The notes: generated by a model not told the origin, from the letters alone. Counted from the first letter of the stretch, positions 35,816-45,049 are shown. The stretch is DNA of 46,638 nt from an uncultured Bacillota bacterium (GCA_947644695.1 CANSAJ010000007.1:1-46638); one strand, 5' to 3'. Program-made: numbers and translations.

Positions 35816-37325
35816 AATTAATTTGATCTTTTATTATTAAACTTTCTCCTGTCATTTTGTCAGGTTTTTTTATTTCATAAATATCTATTATTGTAGGTAC
35901 TATATCTTTTAGTGAACCTTCACTTTTTAATCTATAGTCAGTATTACAAATAATAAATGGTACTTTACTAGTAGTGTGACTTGTTATTGGCTCGCCTTCT
36001 TTATTAAGCATTTTTTCAGCATTACCATGGTCTGCGGTGATGATTAATTCATAAAAGTGTTCTTTTGCTTTTTCAAATATTTTACCTAGACAAAAGTCAC
36101 ATATTTCAATTGCATCAACTGTAGCTTGAAAATTTCCTGTATGTCCTACCATGTCTGGATTAGCAAAATTGATTAATATAAAATCATAATCATTTTCTAA
36201 TGAATGCAGGACTGTTTCAGTTACTTCACCTACACTCATTTCAGGTTTAGAATCATATGTTGGTACTCCAGGGCTAGGTATTAATATTTTTTCTATTTTT
36301 TTACTATTTAATTCTTTCATTCCATCAAAGAAATAAGTTACATGAGCATATTTTTCAGTTTCTGCAATTCTTGCTTGTGTAAAATCTAATCCATCTATAT
36401 ATTCTCCAAATGTTTGTGTTGGTCTTTCTATATCAAAAGCATATTCTACATCTTCATGAATATTAAATAGTGAATATAGTTTTAAACCTTTAAATTCTTT
36501 TGTCTCAAACATTTTAAATGTTTTATTTGTGAAAGTTTCAATTAATTCTTTCATTCTTTCTGATCTAAAGTTTATAAATAAGATTGCATCATTATCACTT
36601 ATAAGATTACCTTTAGTTATTATACTTGGATTTATAAATTCATCTGTTATTCCTCTTTTATAATGTTCATTAAAACAAACTTCATATCTTGGAAATTCAT
36701 TTCCTTTTCCATACACCATTGCATCGTATGTTTTTTTTATTCTTTCCCAGCGATTATCTCTATCCATTGCATAGTATCTTCCACTTAGTGTAACTAATTC
36801 TCCTAGTTTTAGTTTTTTAGCTCTTTCCATAAAATCATTTATAAATGTTGCTCCACTTGTTGGGCTAGTGTCTCTTCCATCTGTGATAAAATGAAAGCAA
36901 ACTTTTTTTACTTTTTTTAGTTTTGCCATTGCAAGGGCAGCATAAAAATGATTTGCGCTTGAATGAACTCCTCCATTTGATAATAAACCTACTAAATGCA
37001 AAGTACTGTCTTTTTCTTTTACATAGTTAATCATATTATCTAATACTTCGTTTTCAAAGAATTCTTTCGTTTTTATTTTTTCATTAATATATGTAAGAGG
37101 CTGAGGATTTATCCTTCCACTTCCTATTGTCATATGTCCAACTTCACTATTTCCGACTTGACCTTTTGGTAGGCCTACTTCTGTACCACTTGCTTCTAAT
37201 TCTGTATTTGGAAATACAGTCATTAATTTATCTAATACAGGTGTATGAGCTGTTTTTACGGCATTACCGTATTCGTTATTATTTATTCCAAAACCGTCCA
37301 AAATGAGTAATATTACTTTTTTCAT
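35814..37325 (-). CDS. gpmI: Phosphoglycerate mutase, cofactor-independent
   Basis: 503 residues from the ATG after AGGTGA; a GTG four codons earlier lies in that site. Interconverts 3- and 2-phosphoglycerate using two manganese ions. Metal and catalytic residues visible: D10 and S60 (GNSEVGHMTIGSGR), DGRDTSPTSG (about 148-157), GRYYAMDRDNRWER (about 186-199), and the later HTGN and DHGNAEKM. Complete; the alkaline-phosphatase-like and phosphotransferase domains are both there. Downstream of spo0A on the same strand, closing the glycolytic block. Confidence 0.97.
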   Translation of the reverse strand: MKKVILLILDGFGINNNEYGNAVKTAHTPVLDKLMTVFPNTELEASGTEVGLPKGQVGNSEVGHMTIGSGRINPQPLTYINEKIKTKEFFENEVLDNMINYVKEKDSTLHLVGLLSNGGVHSSANHFYAALAMAKLKKVKKVCFHFITDGRDTSPTSGATFINDFMERAKKLKLGELVTLSGRYYAMDRDNRWERIKKTYDAMVYGKGNEFPRYEVCFNEHYKRGITDEFINPSIITKGNLISDNDAILFINFRSERMKELIETFTNKTFKMFETKEFKGLKLYSLFNIHEDVEYAFDIERPTQTFGEYIDGLDFTQARIAETEKYAHVTYFFDGMKELNSKKIEKILIPSPGVPTYDSKPEMSVGEVTETVLHSLENDYDFILINFANPDMVGHTGNFQATVDAIEICDFCLGKIFEKAKEHFYELIITADHGNAEKMLNKEGEPITSHTTSKVPFIICNTDYRLKSEGSLKDIVPTIIDIYEIKKPDKMTGESLIIKDQIN

Positions 37326-37377
37326 TTTCCGTTTCACCTAGATATATTCTAGCATATTATTTTTTTATTTTAAAGTA

Positions 37378-38142
37378 TTAGTGTACTTTAAGCATTTCCA
37401 TCCTTAATTTATCTGCTATAGTTACAATAAATTCTGAGTTAGTAGGTTTAGCTTTATCTATATCTACAGAGTGACCAAAGATTTCTTCCATCAAGTCCCA
37501 ATCTCCTCGATTCCAACTTACTTCAATAGCATGACGTATAGCACGTTCTACTCTTGTGACACTTGTATCATACCTTATGCCTATTTCTGGATATAACTCT
37601 TTAGTGATTCCTCCAATTAAAGATGGATTATCATATACTAAATTAATAGCATCTCTTATATATTGATATCCTTTAATGTGTGAAGGTATTCCTAATTCAT
37701 GAAGTATTTTTGTTATAGATATTTGAATGTTATTTTCATGTAAGTTAAGTATTCTATTTTCTTTGTTTTTATTGCTTGTGACATCTAATACTCTTTTTTC
37801 TAATTCTTTTAAATCAAATGGCTTTAATACAAAATATTTTACACCATACTCGCTTATATTTCTTATTGTTTCTTGTTCATTATAACTTGTTACTACTATA
37901 ATATTTATAGGAAGTTTATTTTCTTTTATTTTTTCTAAAACATATAATCCATCTTTTCTTGGCATTATTAGATCTAGTAATACAGCATCTATGTCTTTAT
38001 AATTTTGCTCTATCTTTTCCCAAGCTTCTTCTCCATCATAAGCAGTATCTGTTACTTCTATTTGCTTGTTATCGCTAAAATATTCTTTTAGCATATCTAC
38101 CATAGCCTTATTATCGTCTACTAACATTATTCTCTTTTTCAT
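37378..38142 (-). CDS. spo0A: Sporulation master regulator Spo0A
   Basis: 254 residues. Receiver domain (about 1-120) with the acidic pocket D9, D10, phosphoacceptor D57 (VLLDLIMP) and K107 (LKPFD). DNA-binding domain (about 140-250) with ITKILHELGIPSHIKGYQYI, NPSLIGGITKELYP and the recognition helix SVTRVERAIRHAIE (194-207), followed by NRGDWDLMEEIFG. All typical of genuine Spo0A. It binds TGTCGAA (0A boxes); an array of such boxes is about 80-110 bases upstream. It lies between tpiA and gpmI, an unusual place (normally next to spoIVB). AAGGAGA site. Confidence 0.97.
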   Translation of the reverse strand: MKKRIMLVDDNKAMVDMLKEYFSDNKQIEVTDTAYDGEEAWEKIEQNYKDIDAVLLDLIMPRKDGLYVLEKIKENKLPINIIVVTSYNEQETIRNISEYGVKYFVLKPFDLKELEKRVLDVTSNKNKENRILNLHENNIQISITKILHELGIPSHIKGYQYIRDAINLVYDNPSLIGGITKELYPEIGIRYDTSVTRVERAIRHAIEVSWNRGDWDLMEEIFGHSVDIDKAKPTNSEFIVTIADKLRMEMLKVH

Positions 38143-38221
38143 ATTGTTTTTCTCCTTTATTTTACAAATTAATTATAATATAGACATTATAGAATACTCT
38201 AGAGTTTAAATAATCTAGTTT

Positions 38222-38258
38222 TGTCTATAAATGTCGTTTTTTGTCGTTAAATGTCGAA
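38222..38258. promoter_or_regulatory. Phased tandem array of 0A-box-like repeats
   Basis: On the plus strand TGTC(G/T) begins at 38222, 38232, 38242 and 38252, exactly 10 bases apart; the last is TGTCGAAAG, a full 0A box, two others are TGTCG. Seven-base boxes with three-base gaps are the layout Spo0A dimers bind. The array is in the spo0A upstream region. Confidence 0.65.
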
Positions 38259-38273
38259 AGATTTTTTTTGACA

Positions 38274-38306
38274 GTAAAAAAACAAGAGAATTTTTAAAGT
38301 TTCTCT
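38274..38306 (-). terminator. Possible weak terminator after tpiA
   Basis: AGAGAA (38285-38290) pairs with TTCTCT (38301-38306), with a T-run on the minus strand at 38274-38282. A short, weak stem; partial read-through into spo0A is plausible. Confidence 0.5.
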
Positions 38307-38980
38307 ATTATTTTTTTTATATTTTCTATATCTATACTATATTTTCCTATTAAAACTCCATCTGTAATTTCTAGTACTTCTTTTATGTTATTTATATTTA
38401 TAGAGCCACCATATAAAAATGGTATAGTCTTGTTAAAGTGTTTTTCTATATAATCATTTATTAAAGTTTTGGCGAATAATATTTCTTTTAAGTTTACTAT
38501 TTCTCCCTCAATTTTGCTTGATGGTTCATAAGTTATTAATAAATTTTCTAAAGATTTTTGGTCTAAACCTTTTAAATAATATTTTAATTCTTTTTTCAAT
38601 ATCTTATAATTTTCGTCATGTCCTACGCATAGAATGGTTTTAAATCCTGAATTTAAGCTTCTATATAATTTATCTTTTATTTCTTCATATGTATCTAATT
38701 TTAAGTTTAGTCTTTCTGGATGACCTACAAGTGTATATTTTATATTTAGGCTTTTTAATATTTCTAAGCTTGTTTCTCCAGTATATGCGCCTAAATTATA
38801 GCTATAAAAGTTTTGAGAACCAATTGTTATTTTACTATTTTTAAATAAAGAAAGATAAGCTATGTTGGGCATTAGTATCAGATCAATGTTTTTTATATCT
38901 AGTTTTTCAAGTTCTTCTTTGTAAGTGATAATTTCTTCATATTTAAGATAACTTTTATGGTTAAGTATTATTTTTTTCAC
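38294..38980 (-). CDS. tpiA: Divergent triose-phosphate isomerase
   Basis: 228 residues, about 20 fewer than usual, from a GTG after GGAGG. Interconverts dihydroxyacetone phosphate and glyceraldehyde 3-phosphate. The catalytic residues are present: N7 and K9 (LNHKSY), H87 (VGHPERL, where GHSERR is usual) and E152 (YEPSSKIEGE, where YEPVWAIGTG is usual). The phosphate-gripping loop 6 is therefore altered, and the late GGxxxxxN region is YGGSININN. Start is coupled to the end of pgk. Activity is expected but the substrate loop differs. Confidence 0.88.
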   Translation of the reverse strand: MKKIILNHKSYLKYEEIITYKEELEKLDIKNIDLILMPNIAYLSLFKNSKITIGSQNFYSYNLGAYTGETSLEILKSLNIKYTLVGHPERLNLKLDTYEEIKDKLYRSLNSGFKTILCVGHDENYKILKKELKYYLKGLDQKSLENLLITYEPSSKIEGEIVNLKEILFAKTLINDYIEKHFNKTIPFLYGGSININNIKEVLEITDGVLIGKYSIDIENIKKIIEKL

Positions 38981-40114
38981 TTAATCCTCCATTATTTTAA
39001 GAGGTAGAAGTTCTTTTCCTTCAAGATATTCTAATGTAGCTCCTCCACCTGTGGATAAATAGTATGGATTAAAATTATAATATTTAGATGCACTTCCTGT
39101 GTCTCCACCACAGACTATAACTTTTGCTTTTATGTCAGTTAAATGATTAAATATTTCTTCTGTTCCTTTTGAATATTTTTCCTCTTCCCATAAGCCCATT
39201 GTTCCATTTATTAAAATTAGTTCATCAGTATGAAGTTGACTTTTAAATAAAGAAATAGTTATTGGGCCTATATCTAGAATACTTTCTTCTTTATTTATTT
39301 CTTCGATTTTTTTAATTCCATTTTCTGTAACAACATCTATTGGTAAAATAAATATTCCTGTATTTATTAGCTGTTCTGCTTCTTCAAGTTTTTCTTCTTC
39401 AACGTAAGTTTTTCCAACTTCATATCCTAAACTTTTTAAAAATGTAGCACACATTGCTCCTCCAAGTAATATTTTATCAGTTGTTTTTATTAGGTTTTTA
39501 ATTACGCCTATTTTATCACTTACTTTGGCTCCTCCTAGTATAATAGTTTTATTTTTTTCTTTTATATTATTTAATTCAACTAATTCTTTTTCTATTAAAA
39601 AACCTATTGCATGTGGCAAATATTTAGCTATTCCATAAGTTGATGCATGTGCTCGATGTGCACTTCCGAAAGCATCAAGTATAAATACTTCTCCAAGAGA
39701 AGACCAATATTTAGATAATTCTTCATCACAAGAACTTTCTAATTTGTTTGGATAATCCATGTGTCTTGTATTTTCTAGTAATAATATTTCTCCATCTTTT
39801 AAATTGTTTACTATTTCTTCTAATTTTTTTCCTTTTAAATCTTTAGAAAATTTTATTGGAATATTAAGTAATCTTTCTAATTCTTCTTTAACAGGTATTA
39901 ATGTGTTTTTTTGTATGTCTTCCTCTGATTTAATTTTTCCTAAGTGAGACATTAAAATTATTTTTGAATTTTCTTTTAAACAGTATTTTATTGTTTCTAA
40001 ACTACTTACTATTCTATTGTTGTCTGTTATCATCCCATTTTTTATTGGAACATTAAAATCTACTCTTATTATTACTTTTTTATTTTTTATATTTAAGTCT
40101 GTTAGTTTTTTCAT
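38981..40114 (-). CDS. pgk: Phosphoglycerate kinase
   Basis: 377 residues from the ATG at 40112-40114, which has AAAGGAA upstream and gives the canonical MKKLTDLNIKNKKVIIRVDF. Transfers phosphate from 1,3-bisphosphoglycerate to ADP. Substrate motifs VDFNVPIKNG (about 18-27) and SHLGK; hinge GGAKVSDKIGVI; nucleotide site VCGGDTGSASKY and GGGATLEYLEG. The frame is open for another 54 codons upstream, ending in a TTG, but that part has no ribosome site. Between the zinc-ribbon gene and tpiA. Confidence 0.96.
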   Translation of the reverse strand: MKKLTDLNIKNKKVIIRVDFNVPIKNGMITDNNRIVSSLETIKYCLKENSKIILMSHLGKIKSEEDIQKNTLIPVKEELERLLNIPIKFSKDLKGKKLEEIVNNLKDGEILLLENTRHMDYPNKLESSCDEELSKYWSSLGEVFILDAFGSAHRAHASTYGIAKYLPHAIGFLIEKELVELNNIKEKNKTIILGGAKVSDKIGVIKNLIKTTDKILLGGAMCATFLKSLGYEVGKTYVEEEKLEEAEQLINTGIFILPIDVVTENGIKKIEEINKEESILDIGPITISLFKSQLHTDELILINGTMGLWEEEKYSKGTEEIFNHLTDIKAKVIVCGGDTGSASKYYNFNPYYLSTGGGATLEYLEGKELLPLKIMED

Positions 40115-40314
40115 TTTATTTCCTTTCGATATATATGTTTTTTTATTTGTTTCACAAATTGATTCGGCTTTTGATTTTAATTTACATCCTAAAATAAATA
40201 TTAAAATTATTATTAAATATCCTATATATATCAGCTGATAATTTATCTTTGGATAATGATAATAAGGTTTTTGCAAAAAGATGAAATAAGAAGTAATTTA
40301 ACATTAAAAATATG

Positions 40315-40449
40315 CTAATAATTTTTAATATTAAACTTAATCCAGTATAAATCGGATTTTTCTAGTATATTAGAAAGATTTCTTCCACAATATGGGCAGT
40401 AATGAGGATTATTATTAATGTTATTATAGCAATATTTACACTGATTCAT
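40315..40449 (-). CDS. Small zinc-ribbon protein
   Basis: 44 residues, MNQCKYCYNNINNNPHYCPY, with cysteine pairs CKYC (4-7) and CPYC (18-21), a complete zinc ribbon, followed by a short tail. GAGG precedes the ATG by nine bases. It lies between gap and pgk and may be expressed alone. Zinc ribbons of this size in Firmicutes are often of unknown role. Confidence 0.65.
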   Translation of the reverse strand: MNQCKYCYNNINNNPHYCPYCGRNLSNILEKSDLYWIKFNIKNY

Positions 40450-40495
40450 CTTATCTACCTCGCTATAATTATATCAAAATATATAAGATTTCTTT

Positions 40496-40523
40496 TAAAA
40501 ATAAGAAAGTTTAACACTTTCTT
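40496..40523 (-). terminator. Terminator after gap
   Basis: AAGAAAGT-GTTAA-ACTTTCTT on the minus strand (eight pairs), followed by ATTTTT. It is 20 bases after the gap stop codon. Confidence 0.75.
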
Positions 40524-40543
40524 AACAATTTTAATAAATAATT

Positions 40544-41539
40544 CTATTTCCAACATTCTAACGTTCTAATCATTTGAGCTGTATATCCCCATTCATTGTC
40601 ATACCAAGCGGCTATTTTAATCATTGTTTTTCCATCTACAGTTACTACTTTTGTTAAAAGCGAATCTATTATAGCACCGCTGTCTGTTCCAATTATATCA
40701 CTACTAACTAATGGCACGTTTACGATTTTTAGTGTATCACTTTGATTGTCTTTAAATAGTTTGTTTACTTTTTCATTTGTTGTTTCTTTTTCTACTAACA
40801 CTGTTAGGTCTAATAATGAACCAGCACCAACTGGTACTCTATAGGCTAATCCGTCTAGTTTTCCATCTAATTCTGGTATTACTTTTCCAATTTGCGAAGC
40901 GGCTCCTGTTGAGGTTGGAATAATATTTAATGAAGCAGCTCTTCCACGTCTACTTTCTATACCTTTTTTGTGTGGTATATCTAAGGTTTCTTGGTCATTT
41001 GTTATAGCGTGTACAGTTGTCATAAATCCACTTATTACATTATAATTTTTATTAATTAAGTTTAGTATAGGTGCTAGGCAGTTTGTTGTACATGAAGCAG
41101 CACTTATTATTTTATCTTCATCAGTTAAAATATCCTCATTAACACTATAAACTATTGTTTTGGCATCATCTTTTGCTGGCGCGCTTATGATAACGCGTTT
41201 TGCTCCTGCTTTGATATGAGCTTCACATTTTTCTTTGCTAGTAAATACTCCTGTACATTCTAAAACTACATCAATTTTTAATTCTTCCCATGGTAATTTA
41301 CTAGGATCACTTTCTGATAATATCTTTATATCTTTACCATTAACTTCTATTTTATCATCTTCATATCCTACTTTTTGATTTAAAGTTCTATGAACTGAAT
41401 CATATTTATATAGGTATGCTAAAGTTAACGAATCTGTCAAATCATTTATTGCTACTACTTCTATATCTTTTTTTGCACTTATTTGTCTAAGTGCACATCT
41501 TCCTATTCTTCCAAAACCATTTATTGCTACTCTTATCAT
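40544..41539 (-). CDS. gap: Glyceraldehyde-3-phosphate dehydrogenase
   Basis: 331 residues. Oxidises glyceraldehyde 3-phosphate with NAD+ and phosphate. Rossmann motif INGFGRIGR (7-15), D33 in INDLTD indicating NAD+ preference, catalytic C150 in SAASCTTNCLAP and H177 in TTVHAIT, and the end WYDNEWGYTAQM. All conserved. It follows the uridine kinase-like gene by eight bases and is separated from pgk by a terminator and a small gene. Strong GGAGG site. Confidence 0.98.
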   Translation of the reverse strand: MIRVAINGFGRIGRCALRQISAKKDIEVVAINDLTDSLTLAYLYKYDSVHRTLNQKVGYEDDKIEVNGKDIKILSESDPSKLPWEELKIDVVLECTGVFTSKEKCEAHIKAGAKRVIISAPAKDDAKTIVYSVNEDILTDEDKIISAASCTTNCLAPILNLINKNYNVISGFMTTVHAITNDQETLDIPHKKGIESRRGRAASLNIIPTSTGAASQIGKVIPELDGKLDGLAYRVPVGAGSLLDLTVLVEKETTNEKVNKLFKDNQSDTLKIVNVPLVSSDIIGTDSGAIIDSLLTKVVTVDGKTMIKIAAWYDNEWGYTAQMIRTLECWK

Positions 41540-41547
41540 TTTTCCTC

Positions 41548-43197
41548 CTATTCAAAATATCCATTTCCTACGAATTCTCTTAATAAAGCTGTGTTAGGTA
41601 AAGTATCTACTGGGATGTTAAAGAAATATTTTAAGAAATTTATAATTCTTAGAGATTCTGGATAAAATTCACTTTGTATATTAACTGAATGTAAAATTGG
41701 AATGGCATATGTTTTTAATATTCCTAATTCATAAATTAATGCTGTATTTAATACTTTGTCTGCTTCTTTTTGATATGGGAATATATATTTTTCTTCACTT
41801 ATTCTTACAAGTTGCCAATTTTTTAAAGTTCCTTCTGCATCATATCCTCTTGTTCTATAGTCTCTTACAAGTCTTCTTATCAATCTTAAATCTACAGTAG
41901 ATATATGATTGTGTCTATCTAATCTAAGCGGTGTAAATGGACTTATGTATATTTTATATTTTTGATTTCTATCTATTGATGGTGTTAATTCTTCATTTAA
42001 TGTATGTATTCCTTCAATAATTATTATATCTCTTTCTTCTAAAGATACTTCTTTATTTTTAAATTCTTTCTCTCCAGTTATAAAATTATATGTTGGTAAT
42101 ACAACTTTTTCTCCATTCAATAATTTAGTTAAATGAGCGTTAAATAAATCTATATCTATAGCTTCTAATATATCGTATTCATATTCTCCTTTTTCATTTT
42201 TTGGAGTATCTATTCTATTTTTAAAATAGTCATCTACTGATATTACAAATGGATTAATGCCTTTATTTTTTAAATATAAAGCTAGTTTTTTTGATGTTGT
42301 TGTTTTTCCTGATGATGATGGTCCTGCAATACAAATTAGTTTTATTTTGTCTAATTTATTTTGAATTTCTTCTACTATTTTTTGTAAATCTTCATTTTGT
42401 TTTATTTCGTTTAATTGTATGAATTCTTTTATTTTTCCTTGTATTACTATGTTGTTGACATCTGATACATAGTTAACATTTAATCTATTACTCCAATTAC
42501 CATAACTTTTAAATACATTTAATACATCTTCTAAATGTGTGTATTTTGGTATAGTACCATCAAAAGTAGTTGGATATCTTAACATTATTCCATTATCTTT
42601 AGTAAGTGTTAAATCAAATGAAGATAGTATACCTGTACTGATTGGCATTAAGCTATAGAAATAGTCATAGTAATCATTAAGAGAATATAGTGTTACAACA
42701 TCACTAGTAATTTGTTTATACATTTCTACTTTTTCTGTTTGATTTAAAGTTTCACAATATTTAATAGCTTCTTTTCTACTAGTTGTAACTTTTTCTATTT
42801 TTAAATCTTTATGTACAAGCTCGGTCATCTTTGCTTTTATATCTGTTATTATTTTTTCATTAACGTCTATGTCTACTCTTGTATATATTCCTTTATCTAA
42901 TGAATGTTTTAATTCTACTTTAGTATTAGCACCATATAAGTCTTTAATAGCAGCGATATATAAAAATTTTAATCCACTCCTATATATTTTTGCTCCCATT
43001 CTGTCATTAGTATCAATAAATTTTATTTTTGTGTCTTCTTTTAATACAAAATTTAATTCTACTATTTCATTATTTATAAGTGCGCCTATTATATTTTTTG
43101 GTGCATCAATTTTTTTTATTAATTCTTCTATTGTTCCGCCTTCTTTAAAGATAACTTTATCTTGACCTTCAATGTCTATAATTATATTTTCCTTCAA
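41548..43197 (-). CDS. Uridine kinase-like protein with TGS/ThrRS-like N-terminal half
   Basis: About 549 residues. The first half (about 1-260) resembles the TGS and second additional domain of threonyl-tRNA synthetase (FKEGGTIEELIKKIDAPKNI, KIYRSGLKFLYIAAIKDLYG), the second half is a P-loop kinase with GPSSSGKTT (about 293-301), VDDYF and DRHNHISTVDLRLIRR. This fusion is known in Firmicutes as a nucleoside kinase. Its start is uncertain: TTG at 43195-43197 has GGGTGA at good spacing; a GTG at 43206 is too near the AAAGG. First gene of the glycolytic block. Confidence 0.85.
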   Translation of the reverse strand: MKENIIIDIEGQDKVIFKEGGTIEELIKKIDAPKNIIGALINNEIVELNFVLKEDTKIKFIDTNDRMGAKIYRSGLKFLYIAAIKDLYGANTKVELKHSLDKGIYTRVDIDVNEKIITDIKAKMTELVHKDLKIEKVTTSRKEAIKYCETLNQTEKVEMYKQITSDVVTLYSLNDYYDYFYSLMPISTGILSSFDLTLTKDNGIMLRYPTTFDGTIPKYTHLEDVLNVFKSYGNWSNRLNVNYVSDVNNIVIQGKIKEFIQLNEIKQNEDLQKIVEEIQNKLDKIKLICIAGPSSSGKTTTSKKLALYLKNKGINPFVISVDDYFKNRIDTPKNEKGEYEYDILEAIDIDLFNAHLTKLLNGEKVVLPTYNFITGEKEFKNKEVSLEERDIIIIEGIHTLNEELTPSIDRNQKYKIYISPFTPLRLDRHNHISTVDLRLIRRLVRDYRTRGYDAEGTLKNWQLVRISEEKYIFPYQKEADKVLNTALIYELGILKTYAIPILHSVNIQSEFYPESLRIINFLKYFFNIPVDTLPNTALLREFVGNGYFE

Positions 43198-43288
43198 TTT
43201 TATCACCCTTTATTTTATTATATTTTATCACACTTTTTATGTTTACCCAATAAGAAGTATTTGTTTATATTTTTATTATGTATAATTT

Positions 43289-43317
43289 TTGAGTTTTTTT
43301 TATTTTTTTTGTATAAT
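43289..43317 (+). promoter_or_regulatory. Promoter of clpP
   Basis: TTGAGT (43289-43294) and TATAAT (43312-43317) are 17 bases apart. TATAATTTTTG occurs twice, 31 bases apart (43281 and 43312); only the second has a fitting -35. The leader to the ATG is about 30 bases. Confidence 0.7.
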
Positions 43318-43355
43318 TTTTGTTTTTTTTCGTAAATATAATTATGGGTGAAATT

Positions 43356-43922
43356 ATGATAATACCAACTGTTATTGAAAAAGAAAAAAATGGCGAGAAG
43401 GTTTATGACCTTTATAGTAGGCTTTTAAAAGATAGAATTATATTTTTGTCAGGAGAAATTGATGATGTTTCTGCTAATATTATAGTGGGAGAATTATTAT
43501 TTTTGAATAGTCAAAGTAAAGATGATATTTTTCTTTATATAAATAGTCCTGGAGGAAGTGTTACTGCTGGTATGGCTATTTATGATACTATTAATTTTAT
43601 TGATGCAGATGTTTCGACTATTTGTGTAGGGATGTGCGCTAGTATGGCTGCGTTTCTTTTATCTAGTGGTACTAAGGGAAAAAGAATTTGTTTAAAAAAT
43701 GGAGAGGTTATGATTCATCAGCCTTTAGGTGGTGTTCAGGGACAAGCAACTGAGATTAAAATTGCTGCTGAAAGAATTATAAAATTAAAGAAGAAATTAA
43801 ATAAAATTCTTTCTGATAATACTGGTCAATCAATTAGAAAAATTGAAAATGATACTGAAAGAGATTATTTTATGGATGCAGAAGAAGCTTTAGAATATGG
43901 AATTATAGATAAGATATTATAA
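43356..43922 (+). CDS. clpP: ATP-dependent Clp protease proteolytic subunit
   Basis: 188 residues when begun at 43356 ([20 protein letters not shown]), which fits the ClpP start and has GGGTGA upstream; two upstream in-frame starts are less likely. Serine protease barrel working with ClpX or ClpC. Catalytic triad S96 ([11 protein letters not shown]), H121 (MIHQPLGG) and D170 (DTERDYFM). [18 protein letters not shown] is typical. N-terminal gating residues are present. It is on the plus strand and divergent from the kinase gene. Confidence 0.96.
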   Translation: MIIPTVIEKEKNGEKVYDLYSRLLKDRIIFLSGEIDDVSANIIVGELLFLNSQSKDDIFLYINSPGGSVTAGMAIYDTINFIDADVSTICVGMCASMAAFLLSSGTKGKRICLKNGEVMIHQPLGGVQGQATEIKIAAERIIKLKKKLNKILSDNTGQSIRKIENDTERDYFMDAEEALEYGIIDKIL

Positions 43923-43948
43923 AAGGATAACGTATTTGTTATCCTTTT
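43921..43948. terminator. Bidirectional terminator between clpP and an unknown gene
   Basis: AAAAGGATAAC (43921-43931) pairs perfectly with GTTATCCTTTT (43938-43948). It ends clpP and also overlaps the stop codon of the converging gene at 43939. Confidence 0.85.
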
Positions 43949-44973
43949 AATGTTACTGTTAAAGTTTTAATGTTGTCTTTTTTGCGTAGACGATAAGCAG
44001 ATGTTACTAACTCTATACTTTTCTTGTATTCTGAATATGGAAATGTTCCGTTTTCATAAGAACTATGGAAATTATCAGTAAGTTCATTTATTAAATCAGT
44101 GGGCAGAACTTTAAAAATTGATCTTAAATATATCTCACTCATCATTGCCTCGACTTGTATTTTAGGATTAGAATAATCATCAGATTTAAGATTTAATAAT
44201 CTTTCTGTTTCATCTTCTGCTACTCCAGCATATAATACTTCTGTATTATGTCTTAATCCTTCTAAATGTGCTTGATTAAAGTGTTGTAATAAGTCTGTCA
44301 TTAGCTCTCTATATAAATATATATCTTTTGGTGCATCCATAGAATAATATGCGGCTACCCTTTCAAATGATGGAAATATGTATGAAAAATTATATTTTGC
44401 TTTTATTAATTCTTGTTTACTACCTATAAAAAATGGAGATTTAATTTTAGCTTGTAACATAGTTAAAAAGAATGTGAACACATCTGTATCAAAAGATTCG
44501 ATTAAGTTTGATACAGTTTTAATATCTCTAATAATTTCCTCTTGAGTTGATTTGAAATATAATTCTAAATCAAATAATGAAGAAAGATTTGGATTATTTT
44601 CAGTATATAAAGATGGTAAAATCATATTAAAATATCTTAATTTAAAAATTAATCTTTTTACAGGATAATTTTCTTTATCGTTTGATATTGCGATTAAAAT
44701 TGGATCAGGCTTAAATTCATTTATTAAACTTATTAAATACTGCATTAATGCATCTATTTTAGTTCCATATTGGATCAAATTAATTAGTTTATCATTTTCT
44801 ATATTTATTAAAGCTTGTAATTTTAAAAATAAATCTTTATATTGTTTGCTGTTTTTTAATCCTTTGATTTCTAAATTTAAAAGTTCTTCATATATGTTAT
44901 GAATAGCTTTACTTATTTCGATAATATATTTTATATCTTTATAATCATCTTTACTTAGCTCAATTTTTTTCAT
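43939..44973 (-). CDS. Unknown 344-residue helical protein
   Basis: Starts MKKIELSKDDYKDIKYIIEI after GGGGG with good spacing. Predicted mostly helical and soluble, with no signal or membrane helix. It contains segments such as FKPDPILIAISNDKENYPVK, IFPSFERVAAYYSMDAPKD and YRELMTDLLQHFNQAHLEGL. No catalytic motif or family recognised. It is not obviously in an operon with a known gene. The length and regular composition suggest a real conserved protein. Confidence 0.6.
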   Translation of the reverse strand: MKKIELSKDDYKDIKYIIEISKAIHNIYEELLNLEIKGLKNSKQYKDLFLKLQALINIENDKLINLIQYGTKIDALMQYLISLINEFKPDPILIAISNDKENYPVKRLIFKLRYFNMILPSLYTENNPNLSSLFDLELYFKSTQEEIIRDIKTVSNLIESFDTDVFTFFLTMLQAKIKSPFFIGSKQELIKAKYNFSYIFPSFERVAAYYSMDAPKDIYLYRELMTDLLQHFNQAHLEGLRHNTEVLYAGVAEDETERLLNLKSDDYSNPKIQVEAMMSEIYLRSIFKVLPTDLINELTDNFHSSYENGTFPYSEYKKSIELVTSAYRLRKKDNIKTLTVTLKG

Positions 44974-45049
44974 TTTAACCCCCAAAAAATATTTGAATTT
45001 TTTGTTTTTATATTATAGTAAATTTGTTATTAAAATACAACTGTTTTTA

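Noticed and set aside
40115-40276. 54-codon in-frame extension upstream of pgk with a hydrophobic segment
   Set aside because: It starts at a TTG without a ribosome site, while the inner ATG has AAAGGAA and gives the canonical Pgk start.
43320-43355. Earlier starts for clpP
   Set aside because: They lie at or near the transcription start, and the later ATG fits the usual ClpP N-terminus.
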